Assembly: GCF_012273515.2 (NCBI RefSeq)
Contig: NZ_CP050975.2
Coordinates: 3,658,001 to 3,722,000 of the forward strand
DNA length: 64,000 nucleotides
DNA from: Streptomyces sp. RPA4-2
Lineage (GTDB): Bacteria > Actinomycetota > Actinomycetes > Streptomycetales > Streptomycetaceae
Direction: 5' to 3'
The position numbers and the translations under genes are program-made. Below, one piece after another: positions 1 to 9,492 of the stretch. Position 1 is the stretch's first letter. Each line of letters begins with the position of its first letter. The notes beneath the pieces were generated by a model, which searched no databases, was not told the origin of the DNA, and saw nothing but the letters and a program-made list of their open reading frames with translations.

Positions 1-243
1 TCCCTGGCGCTGACCTGGGCGCTCGGCATGAAGGACGGCTTCGGCTTCTCCGCCGGCGCGGTCGACTTCGGCCTGAACATCGGCATCGCGAGCAACCCAT
101 GGGGCCTGGTCCTGGTCGGACTCTGCTTCGCGGTCGTCTACTACGTCGTCTTCCGCTTCGCGATCACGAAGTGGAACCTGCCGACGCCGGGCCGCGAGTC
201 CGACGAGGAACTCGCGGAGCTGCTGAAGGCCGAGGCCAAGTAG
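1..243 (+). CDS. PTS sugar permease EIIC, C-terminal fragment
   Basis: The reading frame is open from base 1, so this is the last 80 residues of a gene that starts outside the window. It has a hydrophobic segment (NPWGLVLVGLCFAVVYYVVF) followed by FAITKWNLPTPGRE and an acidic/lysine tail. This is the usual end of the glucose/N-acetylglucosamine EIIC permeases, which carry the sugar through the membrane while it is phosphorylated by EIIB. In streptomycetes the equivalent neighbour is a GlcNAc permease (NagE2 type). That assignment rests on recalled gene order plus this short tail, so GlcNAc specificity is an inference. A strong hairpin follows the stop. Confidence 0.85.
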   Translation, partial: SLALTWALGMKDGFGFSAGAVDFGLNIGIASNPWGLVLVGLCFAVVYYVVFRFAITKWNLPTPGRESDEELAELLKAEAK

Positions 244-254
244 ACCCGCCCACG

Positions 255-298
255 ACGAGTGAGGGCCCCCGGAGATCACTCCGGGGGCCCTCACTCGT
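255..298 (+). terminator. Rho-independent-type hairpin after the PTS gene
   Basis: Two perfectly complementary 20-nt arms (255-274 and 279-298) flank the 4-nt loop ATCA. There is no U-tract, as is common in Streptomyces. The hairpin starts 12 nt after the EIIC stop and lies between convergent genes, so it can serve both. Confidence 0.85.
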
Positions 299-340
299 CT
301 CTACGGCCGCGCGTCCCGCACATGAGGCGGACGACAGGCC

Positions 341-1093
341 CTAGATCTCGTACGACATCCCAGGCACCGCCAGATCCGCCGGGCCCGAGTACGCCGTGCG
401 GGCGTCGGCCAGGTTGATCCGGGGGTCCGTCCACGGCGGGATGTGGGTGAGCAGGAGACGGCGGGCTCCGGCACGGCCCGCCGTCTCACCCGCCTCACGG
501 CCGTTGAGATGCAGGTCGGGGATGTTCTCCTTGCCGTGCGTGAACGCGGCCTCGCAGAGGAACAGGTCGGTGTCCCGGGCGAGTTCGTCCAGGGTCACGG
601 TGACACCCGTGTCCCCGGAGTACGTCAGCGACTTCCCACCGTGCTCGACACGGATGGCGTACGCCTCCACGGGGTGGCGGACCCGTTCCGTGTGGACGGT
701 GAACGGGCCGATCTCGAACGACCCCGGCTTGACCGTGTGGAAGTCGAAGACCTCGCTCATCGAGGAGGCGGTGGGGGTGTCCGCGTACGCGGTGGTCAGG
801 CGCTGCTCCGTGCCCTCGGGTCCGTAGACGGGGATCGGGTCGCAGCGGCCGCCCTCATGGCGGTAGTAGCGCGCGACGAAGTACGCGCACATGTCGATGC
901 AGTGGTCGGCGTGCAGATGGCTGAGGAAGATCGCGTCGAGGTCGTAAAGACCGCAGTGGCGCTGCAGCTCGCCAAGGGCACCGTTGCCCATGTCGAGAAG
1001 CAGCCGGAAGCCGTCGGCCTCTACGAGGTAGCTCGAGCAGGCCGATTCCGCGGACGGGAACGACCCCGAGCAGCCGACGACGGTGAGCTTCAT
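341..1093 (-). CDS. Metallo-beta-lactamase-fold metal-dependent hydrolase
   Basis: A 250-residue cytosolic protein starting MKLTVVGCSGSFP. The metal-binding signature HLHADH is at residues 59-64, and later ligands are in YSGDTG and the C-terminal LLLTHIPP. The overall pattern resembles RNase Z/PhnP-like hydrolases; the substrate is unknown. The ATG was chosen because a GGAGG Shine-Dalgarno lies about 10 nt upstream and the motif-bearing domain begins at once. A longer in-frame extension upstream is arginine-rich and looks non-coding. It faces the PTS gene and is divergent from the PemK-like gene. Fold assignment is firm; function is open. Confidence 0.85.
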   Translation of the reverse strand: MKLTVVGCSGSFPSAESACSSYLVEADGFRLLLDMGNGALGELQRHCGLYDLDAIFLSHLHADHCIDMCAYFVARYYRHEGGRCDPIPVYGPEGTEQRLTTAYADTPTASSMSEVFDFHTVKPGSFEIGPFTVHTERVRHPVEAYAIRVEHGGKSLTYSGDTGVTVTLDELARDTDLFLCEAAFTHGKENIPDLHLNGREAGETAGRAGARRLLLTHIPPWTDPRINLADARTAYSGPADLAVPGMSYEI

Positions 1094-1352
1094 AAGAGCT
1101 GGAACCTCCGCGCTGACAGGAAGTGCAGGGAGTAAGTGCGGTAGGCAACTACTCGGAGCAGATACGGAAACGGGGGTCGTGCGGTCCGTCGAGCGTAAGG
1201 CGCAAAAGGGCGGGTCGCTCCTCCGCCAGGGGCTGTTGTGGGCGAACTCACCTGTGCTGTCACCGGTTCGGATGGACGCTCGGACGAAGGTGGCACGGGC
1301 GCGTCGTGCGGGCGGGGGGCGCGTCGCGGTGCGCGCCGGTACCTTCTTTGGT

Positions 1353-1835
1353 ATGGACACGTCCTGGTGGCTCGCGTTGGCGGCCGTGGTGCTGCTCGCG
1401 CTCGTCGCGACGCTGGTGGACGGCTGGGGACGCCGTGGGCGCCGGCCCTCCGCCCGCACCCGGCCGCCCGGCCGGCCCGGTCGCCCCGGCCGGCGGCCCG
1501 CGCGACGGTCCGTCGGGGTGCGGCGGGGGACGCGGCCCCGGCCGGCGGAGATCTGGTGGGCGAACGTTCCCTACGAGGACATGGCCGGAGGCAAGGACCG
1601 GCCGTGTCTGGTCCTGGTGGTGCGGGGGGAACGGGCGACCGTCGCGAAGATCACGAGCAAGTACCACGACGAGCGGGCCGGGGTGATTCCGCTGCCGCCC
1701 GGGGCGGTCGGGGACGGGCGGGCGAGTTTCCTGGAGACGGATGAGCTGCGCGAGGTGTCCGTCGGGGAGTTCCGGCGGCGGGTCGGGGTGGTCGATCCGG
1801 TGCTGTGGGACCAGGTCCGCCACCTGGCCGACTGA
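1353..1835 (+). CDS. Membrane-tethered PemK/MazF-family protein
   Basis: A 160-residue protein in three parts: one membrane segment (about residues 5-22, WWLALAAVVLLALVATLV), an Arg/Pro-rich linker (25-62), and a PemK/MazF core beginning PRPAEIWWANVPYED with RPCLVLVV. MazF-family toxins are ribosome-independent endoribonucleases or gyrase inhibitors and are normally soluble and paired with an antitoxin. No antitoxin gene is adjacent on either side. TACCTT lies 7 nt before the ATG and no Shine-Dalgarno is visible, so a leaderless transcript is possible. The family call is good; whether it still acts as a toxin is unknown. Confidence 0.75.
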   Translation: MDTSWWLALAAVVLLALVATLVDGWGRRGRRPSARTRPPGRPGRPGRRPARRSVGVRRGTRPRPAEIWWANVPYEDMAGGKDRPCLVLVVRGERATVAKITSKYHDERAGVIPLPPGAVGDGRASFLETDELREVSVGEFRRRVGVVDPVLWDQVRHLAD

Positions 1836-1913
1836 CGTCCTCGCCCCCGGGGCTCCGCCCCGGACCCCGCCGAGGGGCTGCGCCCCTGGACCCCCGCATC
1901 GCCCGAAGGGCTC

Positions 1914-1967
1914 GTCCTCGATCGCCGGACGGGCCGGAGATGCGGGCCCCGTCCGGCGATCGAGGAC
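1914..1967. terminator. Large inverted repeat between convergent genes
   Basis: Perfect 20-nt arms at 1914-1933 and 1948-1967 with a 14-nt loop, between the PemK-like gene and cysM, which point at each other. It most simply acts as a bidirectional terminator. The surrounding GC-rich CTCCGCCC-type sequence is typical Streptomyces intergenic repeat filler. Confidence 0.7.
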
Positions 1968-2011
1968 AAGGCCCTTAAGGCCGAACGGGGGTGTGGGGGC
2001 GGAGCGCACCC

Positions 2012-3371
<1,360 letters not shown>

Positions 3372-3402
3372 GATGGCTCACGGCCGTACGGCGGCGGCCG
3401 GA

Positions 3403-3504
3403 TCAGCGCGTACAGATGGCGCTCTGCAGCCTGCACAGATCGACGTGCAGCCGCGCCACGAGCAGCACGCCCGGCGTCTTCTCGCTCACGTCCTGGGAAA
3501 CCAT
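3403..3504 (-). CDS. Cysteine-responsive leader peptide (33 aa)
   Basis: A short gene starting MVSQDVSEK and ending with the motif RLHVDLCRLQSAIC before the stop, carrying two Cys codons near its end. Actinobacteria place peptides with this R-x-H-V-D-L-C-R motif ahead of sulfur and cysteine genes. Ribosome stalling at the Cys codons is thought to control the downstream operon (cysteine attenuation). Position, strand and motif all fit control of cysO-cysM. The initiating ATG lies about 80 nt downstream of the mec stop, so the leader may be on the mec transcript or have its own promoter. Confidence 0.75.
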   Translation of the reverse strand: MVSQDVSEKTPGVLLVARLHVDLCRLQSAICTR

Positions 3505-3583
3505 GGGCTCATCGTATCGATTCCCGCCCGGGATCCCCGAGTGTGATCTCGCATTCCGGATACTTCTGGGCCGGGGGGTGAGA

Positions 3584-4006
3584 TCAGTAGGCCTCTACGA
3601 TCTTGAGCTCCTCCTCCGTCACCTCGCCCTCCAGGATCCGGTACGAACGGAACTGGAAGGGTCCGGCGTCGTCGGCGTCCGCGGTCGAGACGAGGACGTA
3701 GTGCGCGCCGGGCTCGTTGGCGTAGGAGATGTCCGTGCGGGAGGGGTACGCCTCGGTCGCCGTGTGGGAGTGGTAGATGATCACCGGCTCCTCGTCGCGG
3801 TCGTCCATCTCGCGGTACAGCTTCAGCAGATCGCCCGAGTCGAACTCGTAGAAGGTGGGCGAGCGGGCGGCGTTGAGCATCGGGATGAAGCGCTCGGGGC
3901 GGCCCGTGCCCGCCGGGCCGGCGACGACGCCGCACGCCTCGTCGGGGTGGTCCTGGCGCGCGTGCGCGACGATCTGGTCGACGAGGGCCTGAGTGATGGT
4001 CAGCAT
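3584..4006 (-). CDS. mec: JAMM/M67 zinc metallopeptidase Mec
   Basis: A 140-residue JAB1/MPN protease. The zinc signature H-x-H-x7-S-x2-D is complete at H79, H81, S89 and D92 (HSHTATEAYPSRTD), with E23 as the catalytic acid. In mycobacteria Mec hydrolyses the CysO-cysteine adduct and releases cysteine. Here it is the first gene of the mec-leader-cysO-cysM unit. Because CysO carries a Met-Ala cap, the protease may have a second job in maturing the carrier. A strong hairpin separates it from the permease gene upstream. Confidence 0.9.
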   Translation of the reverse strand: MLTITQALVDQIVAHARQDHPDEACGVVAGPAGTGRPERFIPMLNAARSPTFYEFDSGDLLKLYREMDDRDEEPVIIYHSHTATEAYPSRTDISYANEPGAHYVLVSTADADDAGPFQFRSYRILEGEVTEEELKIVEAY

Positions 4007-4024
4007 GTCGGCCAGGATAAGCAG

Positions 4025-4065
4025 ACGGGCCGCCCCGTACCGAAGAGTGGTACGGGGCGGCCCGT
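4025..4065 (-). terminator. Terminator of the amino-acid permease gene
   Basis: Perfect 17-bp arms (4025-4041 and 4049-4065) around a 7-nt loop, 50 nt after the permease stop and just ahead of mec, which is therefore probably transcribed independently. Confidence 0.8.
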
Positions 4066-4115
4066 ATGCCGGACGTCCGAGCGGCGGCCCGTGCGGGCCG
4101 GACGTCCGCGGCCGG

Positions 4116-5576
4116 TCAGCCGGTCTTCTCGAAGGTGGGCTCGCGGCGCTCGGCGACCTGCGGGTTGCGTGCCTTGAGGACGGCCCAGCCCACGGCCAGC
4201 GCGGCGGCCCAGACGGCCATCACGTAGAGGCAGATGCGGGAGTCGGCGTCGTAGGCGATCAGGCCCGTGACGAAGAGCAGGAACGCGACCGCGACCCAGC
4301 TGCACTTCGCGCCGCCCGGCGCCGGGAAGGACGAGGCCGGCAGGCGTCCGGCGTCGACCGCGCGGCGGTAGAGAATGTGGCTGACCAGGATCATCAGCCA
4401 GGTCCAGATGCCGGCCGCGGTGGCCACCGAGGTGACGTAGCCGAAGGCCTTCTCCGGGACGATGTAGTTCAGGATCACGCCGATGCCCATGAAGAGCACG
4501 GAGACCGTGATGCCGAAGGCCGGGGTCTTGGTCGAGGAGAGCTTGTTGAAGACCTTCGGCGCCTCGCCGTTGTCGGCGAGGGTGCGCAGCATGCGGCCCG
4601 TGGAGTACATGCCGGAGTTGCAGGAGGACAGGGCGGCGGTGAGCACGACGAAGTTGACGATGCCGGCGCCGGCCGGGATGCCGATCTTCGCGAAGGCTTC
4701 CACGAAGGGGCTCACCCCGGGGGCGAACTCCGTCCACTTCACGACGCAGAGGATGACCGTGAGCGCGCCGACGTAGAAGAGGGCGATGCGCCACGGGAGG
4801 GTGTTGATGGCCTTGGGGAGCGTCTTCTCGGGGTTCTCGGACTCGCCCGCGGTGACGCCGACGAGCTCGACGGCGAGGTAGGCGAACATGACGCCCTGGA
4901 GGGTCATCAGGGACGAGCCGATGCCCTTGGGGAAGAAGCCGTCGAACTGCCAGAGGTTGGCGACGGAGGCGGTGTCACCGGCGGAGCTGAAGCCGAAGGT
5001 GAGCACGCCGAGGCCGATCACGATCATGCCGATCAGCGCGGTGACCTTGACCATCGAGAACCAGAACTCGATCTCGCCGAAGAGCTTGACCGAGATCAGG
5101 TTCGCCACGAAGAGGACCACGAGGAACACCAGTGCGGTCACCCATTGGGGGACGGCCGGGAACCAGTAGTGGACGTAGATCGCGGCGGCGGTCAGCTCGG
5201 CCATGCCGGTGACCACCCACATCAGCCAGTACGTCCAGCCGGTGAAGTAGCCGAAGAACGGGCCGAGGAACTCGCGGGAGTACTCCGCGAAGGACCCCGA
5301 GACCGGGCGGTACAGCAGCAGTTCGCCGAGTGCCCGCATGATGAAGAAGATGATCACGCCGGCCAGGGCGTACATGAGGATGAGGCTGGGTCCGGCCTTG
5401 GCGATGTTCGCCCCGGCACCCAGGAAGAGACCGACGCCGATGGCGCCGCCGATCGCGATCATCTGGACCTGACGGCTTCCGAGCCCGCGCTCGTACCCCT
5501 CTTCGAGGGTGTCGCCGCCCACGGCCTCACTGCCTGCGCGCGGCTCGTCGGTCTGGTCGACCTGCGATGAGGTCAT
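4116..5576 (-). CDS. Amino acid permease (APC superfamily, AAT type)
   Basis: A 486-residue protein with about 12 membrane segments. The N-terminal GLGSRQVQMIAIGGAIGVGL and GPSLILMYALAGVIIFFIMR are the signature of proton-coupled amino-acid permeases (GabP/AnsP/CycA group). The substrate cannot be read from sequence. The start MTSSQVDQ was chosen over an upstream in-frame ATG because GGAGAAAGG lies about 10 nt before it. It is monocistronic between a hairpin and a long leader region. Confidence 0.88.
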   Translation of the reverse strand: MTSSQVDQTDEPRAGSEAVGGDTLEEGYERGLGSRQVQMIAIGGAIGVGLFLGAGANIAKAGPSLILMYALAGVIIFFIMRALGELLLYRPVSGSFAEYSREFLGPFFGYFTGWTYWLMWVVTGMAELTAAAIYVHYWFPAVPQWVTALVFLVVLFVANLISVKLFGEIEFWFSMVKVTALIGMIVIGLGVLTFGFSSAGDTASVANLWQFDGFFPKGIGSSLMTLQGVMFAYLAVELVGVTAGESENPEKTLPKAINTLPWRIALFYVGALTVILCVVKWTEFAPGVSPFVEAFAKIGIPAGAGIVNFVVLTAALSSCNSGMYSTGRMLRTLADNGEAPKVFNKLSSTKTPAFGITVSVLFMGIGVILNYIVPEKAFGYVTSVATAAGIWTWLMILVSHILYRRAVDAGRLPASSFPAPGGAKCSWVAVAFLLFVTGLIAYDADSRICLYVMAVWAAALAVGWAVLKARNPQVAERREPTFEKTG

Positions 5577-5899
5577 GCGTGGTGCGCCTTTCTCCATGCC
5601 GTTCCGAGCCAGTCCCCCTGGCTTCGGATCGGGTTCCGATCCCCCCGGATTGATGGAGCGTGTGCCTGGCCGGCGATCCGCCGGCTCGGTGGCGCACCCG
5701 ACCGGACGTGGGTGGTGTCCTGTCGGGCGGTCGTGAAGATTTATCACGACCGCAACGGACGGGGCGGGCGGCTCGTGTTGTGCACACCACAGGGAGAAGC
5801 GGACAAAGAGACCACAGTGCTAGATAGCAGGCCGCAACGGTGACGGGATCGTTATCCGGATTTGAGCGTCCCCTGAGCGAACGCCGAAATGGGGAGGGA
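5577..5899. other. Intergenic region upstream of the permease
   Basis: This 323-nt gap separates the permease start and the DUF2017 stop. It has the permease Shine-Dalgarno at its left end and a GTGTTGTGCACACCAC near-palindrome at about 5775. I see no open frame with coding character, no RNA gene and no clear terminator. Confidence 0.5.
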
Positions 5900-6505
5900 T
5901 CAGGGCAGAAGGGTCTCGACGAGCGTCTCCTGGAGACCGCCCAGCCAGAGGTACGCCATCACCATCGGCTTGCGCGGGTCCTCGTCGGGCAGGCGGTAGA
6001 GGAGGTCGGTGTCCTCCTCGTCGACGACGTCGAGCCGGGCACCGATCGCCAGCCGCAGGTCGTTGAGCGCGCGCAGCCACGACTCGGACTCCGGGACGGA
6101 GAGCTTGAGGACCGCGCCGCCGTCGCCCGCCGTGGTGAGCGCGTCGAGGCAGCGGATCACCACGAGGGCGTTCTCGCGCTTGCCCGCGCGCAGGTCGTTC
6201 TCGGTGAAGCGGCGGAACTCGGAGGAGTACGCCCGCTGTTCCTCGGCCTGCTCCGGCGAGGAGGCCTCGACGTCGGGGCCGCTGTAGGCGTCCGGGAAGA
6301 GGCGCTGGAGCACCGGGTCGGAGGGCGGTTCGCTGGGGCCCTCCGCGAACAGCTCCGCGAGCGGGTCGTCGGGGGCGTCCGCCGCGGGGCCGGGACCGAT
6401 GAGCTCCAGGAGCTGCACGGCGAGGGAGCGGATGATGGAGATCTCGACCTCGTCGAGCGCGACGGCCGCGCCGCCGTCGGGGAGCGGTTCGAAGTGTCCT
6501 GGCAT
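5900..6505 (-). CDS. DUF2017 family protein
   Basis: A 201-residue acidic, soluble protein (MPGHFEPLPDGGAAVALDEVE to LQETLVETLLP) matching the actinobacterial DUF2017 family, which is regularly found directly downstream of clpS. No catalytic motif is visible. The 57-nt spacing from clpS on the same strand suggests one transcript and possibly a shared role in ClpAP/ClpCP-dependent proteolysis, but that is guilt by association only. Confidence 0.85.
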   Translation of the reverse strand: MPGHFEPLPDGGAAVALDEVEISIIRSLAVQLLELIGPGPAADAPDDPLAELFAEGPSEPPSDPVLQRLFPDAYSGPDVEASSPEQAEEQRAYSSEFRRFTENDLRAGKRENALVVIRCLDALTTAGDGGAVLKLSVPESESWLRALNDLRLAIGARLDVVDEEDTDLLYRLPDEDPRKPMVMAYLWLGGLQETLVETLLP

Positions 6506-6517
6506 GGAGTGAGTCGC

Positions 6518-6579
6518 TACTTCCGGTCCTGCTCGCGGTTTCGGGGCTTTTCGGTGGTCCGGTTACTTCCGGTCCTGCT
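6518..6579 (-). repeat. 16-bp direct repeat: duplicated 3' end of clpS
   Basis: TACTTCCGGTCCTGCT occurs at 6518-6533 and again at 6564-6579. The second copy encodes the end of ClpS (QDRK and stop); the first is the same sequence, 46 nt downstream of the gene in untranslated DNA, also followed by a stop. It looks like a relic of an end duplication. Confidence 0.8.
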
Positions 6580-6880
6580 GGAGGGTGGCCCACAGACCGT
6601 AGCCGTGCATCGCCTGCACGTCGCGTTCCATCTCCTCGCGCGTGCCGCTGGACACGACCGCCCGGCCCTTGTGGTGGACGTCCATCATGAGCTTGGTCGC
6701 CTTGTCCTTGGTGTACCCGAAGTACGTCTGGAAGACATACGTCACGTAGCTCATGAGGTTGACCGGGTCGTTGTGCACGATCGTGACCCAGGGAACGTCC
6801 GGCTCGGGCACGGCGAAGACCTCCTCCGCCGACTCGGTCTTTTCGGTCTCTAGGGGTGCGGGAGCCGTCACACGGCCCAT
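6563..6880 (-). CDS. clpS: ATP-dependent Clp protease adaptor ClpS
   Basis: A 105-residue N-degron adaptor. The ClpS core is clear: [20 protein letters not shown] binds the N-terminal residue of substrates, and [21 protein letters not shown] follows. It delivers N-end-rule substrates to the Clp ATPase. The ATG at MGRVTAP was preferred to a longer version; a GTG three codons later is also possible. It is divergent from pncB and cotranscribed with DUF2017. Confidence 0.93.
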   Translation of the reverse strand: MGRVTAPAPLETEKTESAEEVFAVPEPDVPWVTIVHNDPVNLMSYVTYVFQTYFGYTKDKATKLMMDVHHKGRAVVSSGTREEMERDVQAMHGYGLWATLQQDRK

Positions 6881-7053
6881 GCTGCCACCACAAGGGGGTG
6901 CCCGCACAAACGGGCCCGACAAACCGGACCCAGAAATCGTCAGAGTGACGAGATGGGGGTACGATCCCGTGCTGTGCGGCGATTGCGGGGGACGGCCCCC
7001 GGTCCCCCGGCGCCCTGCCGGCGACCCGCAGCGATGAGTGCGAGGAGAGCGCA

Positions 7054-8382
7054 GTGAATCCAGCGGACCTCGGACTGCCGGTGGACGTGCCCTCGACGGC
7101 GCTCTTCACCGACCAGTACGAGCTGACGATGTTGCAGGCCGCGCTGGCCGCCGGGACCGCCGAGCGGCGCTCGGTCTTCGAGGTCTTCACCCGGAGGCTT
7201 CCCGAGGGACGTCGCTACGGCGTCGTGGCGGGCACCGGGCGGGTCCTCGACGCCGTCGAGAACTTCCGCTTCGACGCCGACGTCCTCGGATTCCTGCGCG
7301 AGCGGGCCATCGTGGACGAGCCGACCCTGGAGTGGCTCGCCTCGTACCGCTTCCGCGGGGACGTCTGGGGCTATCCCGAGGGCGAGATGTACTTCCCGGG
7401 CTCGCCCGTCCTGCGGGTCGAGGGGTCCTTCGCGGAGTGCGTGCTCCTGGAGACCGTGGTCCTCTCGATCCTCAACCACGACTCGGCGATCGCGGCCGCC
7501 GCCTCCCGGATGTCCTCCGCCGCCGGCGATCGCCCGCTGATCGAGATGGGCGCCCGGCGCACCCACGAGCTGGCCGCGGTCGCCGCCGCGCGGGCCGCGT
7601 ACGTGGGCGGTTTCACGACCACCTCCGACCTGGCGGCCGGCTTCCGCTACGGCATCCCGACCGTGGGAACCTCCGCGCACGCCTTCACGCTGCTGCACGA
7701 CCACGAGCGGGACGCCTTCCAGGCCCAGGTGAACTCGCTAGGCCGGGGCACCACCCTGCTCGTCGACACGTACGACGTCGCCGAGGCCGTACGGACGGCC
7801 GTCGACATCGCCGGGCCCGAGCTCGGGGCGGTCCGGATCGACTCCGGGGACCTGCTGCTGGTCGCGCACCGGGTGCGGCAGCAGCTGGACGAGCTGGGGG
7901 CGACCGGGACGAGGATCGTCGTGACCTCGGACCTGGACGAGTACGCGATCGCCTCCCTGGCGGCGGCGCCGGTGGACGCGTACGGCGTCGGCACCCAGCT
8001 GGTGACGGGGTCCGGCCATCCCACCTGCTCGATGGTCTACAAGCTGGTCGCCCGTGCCGAGTCGGCGGACCCGAAGGCTCCGCTGGTGCCCGTGGCCAAG
8101 AAGTCGACCGGCGGCAAGACCTCCATCGGCGGGCGCAAGTGGGCGGCGCGGCGGCGTGACGAGCGCGGGTTCGCCGAGGCCGAGGTGATCGGGACCGGGC
8201 CGGTGCCCGGCGACCTCGCCGACCAGCAGCTCCTGGTCGAGATGGTCAAGGGCGGCCAGGTCGTCTCCCGGGAGCCGCTCGACATGGCCCGCGACCGGCA
8301 CGCGGCCGCCCGTGCCCGTCTGCCGCTGTCGGCGACCCAGCTGTCGCGCGGGGAAGCGGTGATTCCCACGGAGTACGTCTGA
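7054..8382 (+). CDS. pncB: Nicotinate phosphoribosyltransferase
   Basis: A 442-residue enzyme of the Preiss-Handler NAD salvage route, making nicotinate mononucleotide from nicotinate and PRPP with [12 protein letters not shown] is at residues 19-27, and the conserved histidine that is phosphorylated in this family sits in GTSAHA (H209). The GTG start is set by GAGGAG 6-7 nt upstream. A nicotinamidase gene follows on the same strand after 377 nt, so the two steps of nicotinamide salvage are encoded side by side but separated by a hairpin. Confidence 0.94.
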   Translation: MNPADLGLPVDVPSTALFTDQYELTMLQAALAAGTAERRSVFEVFTRRLPEGRRYGVVAGTGRVLDAVENFRFDADVLGFLRERAIVDEPTLEWLASYRFRGDVWGYPEGEMYFPGSPVLRVEGSFAECVLLETVVLSILNHDSAIAAAASRMSSAAGDRPLIEMGARRTHELAAVAAARAAYVGGFTTTSDLAAGFRYGIPTVGTSAHAFTLLHDHERDAFQAQVNSLGRGTTLLVDTYDVAEAVRTAVDIAGPELGAVRIDSGDLLLVAHRVRQQLDELGATGTRIVVTSDLDEYAIASLAAAPVDAYGVGTQLVTGSGHPTCSMVYKLVARAESADPKAPLVPVAKKSTGGKTSIGGRKWAARRRDERGFAEAEVIGTGPVPGDLADQQLLVEMVKGGQVVSREPLDMARDRHAAARARLPLSATQLSRGEAVIPTEYV

Positions 8383-8428
8383 GGATTTCCACGGAGTACG
8401 TCCGAGCAGCACACGGAGTACGTCCGAG
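8367..8428 (+). repeat. Three copies of the pncB 3' end
   Basis: The 17-nt unit CACGGAGTACGTCYGAG occurs at 8367-8383, 8390-8406 and 8412-8428. The first copy encodes the last residues (TEYV) and stop of pncB; the other two lie in untranslated DNA with a period of 22-23 nt. Confidence 0.9.
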
Positions 8429-8759
8429 CTGGACTACGCGTCCGTCGAGAAGACGTCTGCGCGGCGGCGCGTCCGGGGCGGCGCCCCGCTCCGCCGCCCC
8501 GGACCCGTCCGATACGCCCAGGGTGCGCCGGGGTGTGCGCGGGCAACGCCCTGGCGGTACCCGGCTTCTTCGGCCGCCCCCGGGCAAACACGAATGAACG
8601 GGCGGTCAGCGGGAATGCAACGGCAGCACGCACGAGTACAGCCGTCGGGGCCGACAGCAGTGATCCAACCCCTCCCGCGCCGCACGTGAAGCCTCCAGGC
8701 CGGCCCGACAGGCCGGGCCCCTATCCCCACACCGACCCCATAGTCGAAGGACACCGACC
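8383..8759. other. Intergenic region between pncB and pncA
   Basis: This holds the two extra copies of the pncB end and the terminator at 8471-8504. About 255 nt follow with no credible frame, in which the pncA promoter must lie. No recognisable NAD-sensing riboswitch motif was seen. Confidence 0.5.
8471..8504 (+). terminator. Terminator of pncB
   Basis: 13-bp perfect arms (8471-8483 and 8492-8504) around an 8-nt loop, about 90 nt after the pncB stop. Confidence 0.7.
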
Positions 8760-9344
8760 ATGCGCCGCGCCTTGATCGTCGTAGACGTGCAGAACGACTT
8801 CTGCGAGGGAGGCAGCCTCGCGGTGGCCGGGGGCGCCGACGTGGCCGCCGCCGTCACGGAGCTGATCGGGCAGGCGCCCGCCGGCTACCGGCATGTCGTC
8901 GCCACCCGTGACCTCCACATCGCCCCCGGCGGCCACTTCGCCGACAACCCCGACTACGTCCACTCCTGGCCCGCGCACTGCGTGGCCGGCACCGAGGGGG
9001 TGGGGTTCCACCCGAACTTCGCCCCGGTGGTCGCCTCCGGCGCGATCGACGCCGTCTTCGACAAGGGCGCGTACGCGGCGGCCTACAGCGGATTCGAGGG
9101 CGCCGACGAGAACGGGGTCTCGCTGGGCGACTGGCTGCGGGCCCGCGAGATCGACGAGGTGGACGTGGTGGGCATCGCGACCGACCACTGCGTGCGGGCG
9201 ACCGCGCTGGACGCGGTGCGGGACGGGTTCCGTACGCAGGTGCTGCTCGACCTCACGGCCGGGGTGTCCGAGGCGACCACGGAGCGGGCGCTGGAGGAGC
9301 TGCGGGAAGCGGGCGTCGAGCTGACCGGCAAGCCGGTCGTCTGA
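8760..9344 (+). CDS. pncA: Nicotinamidase (isochorismatase-like hydrolase)
   Basis: A 194-residue cysteine hydrolase that deamidates nicotinamide to nicotinate, the substrate of the upstream pncB. The catalytic triad is D9 (VVDVQNDF), K102 (FDKGAY) and C144 (TDHCVRAT). The metal site D51/H53/H59 (RDLHIAPGGHF) distinguishes nicotinamidases from generic isochorismatases. The ATG follows the sequence GAAGGACACCGACC. Confidence 0.92.
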   Translation: MRRALIVVDVQNDFCEGGSLAVAGGADVAAAVTELIGQAPAGYRHVVATRDLHIAPGGHFADNPDYVHSWPAHCVAGTEGVGFHPNFAPVVASGAIDAVFDKGAYAAAYSGFEGADENGVSLGDWLRAREIDEVDVVGIATDHCVRATALDAVRDGFRTQVLLDLTAGVSEATTERALEELREAGVELTGKPVV

Positions 9345-9382
9345 GGGCCGCCCCCTCCCGGTTCCCCGCGACCCGCCCGCCG

Positions 9383-9492
9383 CACGGCTGAGGGGCCACC
9401 CGTCCCACGGCCGAGGGCGGGGGCTCACGGCCGAGGGCCGGACGTCTCACATCTGAGAGTCGGGCGTCTCACGGCTGAGGGGCCGGGCGTCT
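9383..9492. repeat. Degenerate ~22-bp tandem repeat
   Basis: Five units beginning at 9383, 9406, 9426, 9448 and 9470, each of the form CACGGCYGAGGGCC followed by a variable CGTCT end. Periods are 20-23 nt. The last unit runs into the 3' end of the small gene at 9469-9810. Confidence 0.75.

Noticed and set aside
3993..5570. Long plus-strand frame opposite the amino-acid permease
   Set aside because: Its Asp/His/Glu-rich composition is the expected antisense of a membrane protein gene; no Shine-Dalgarno or family match.
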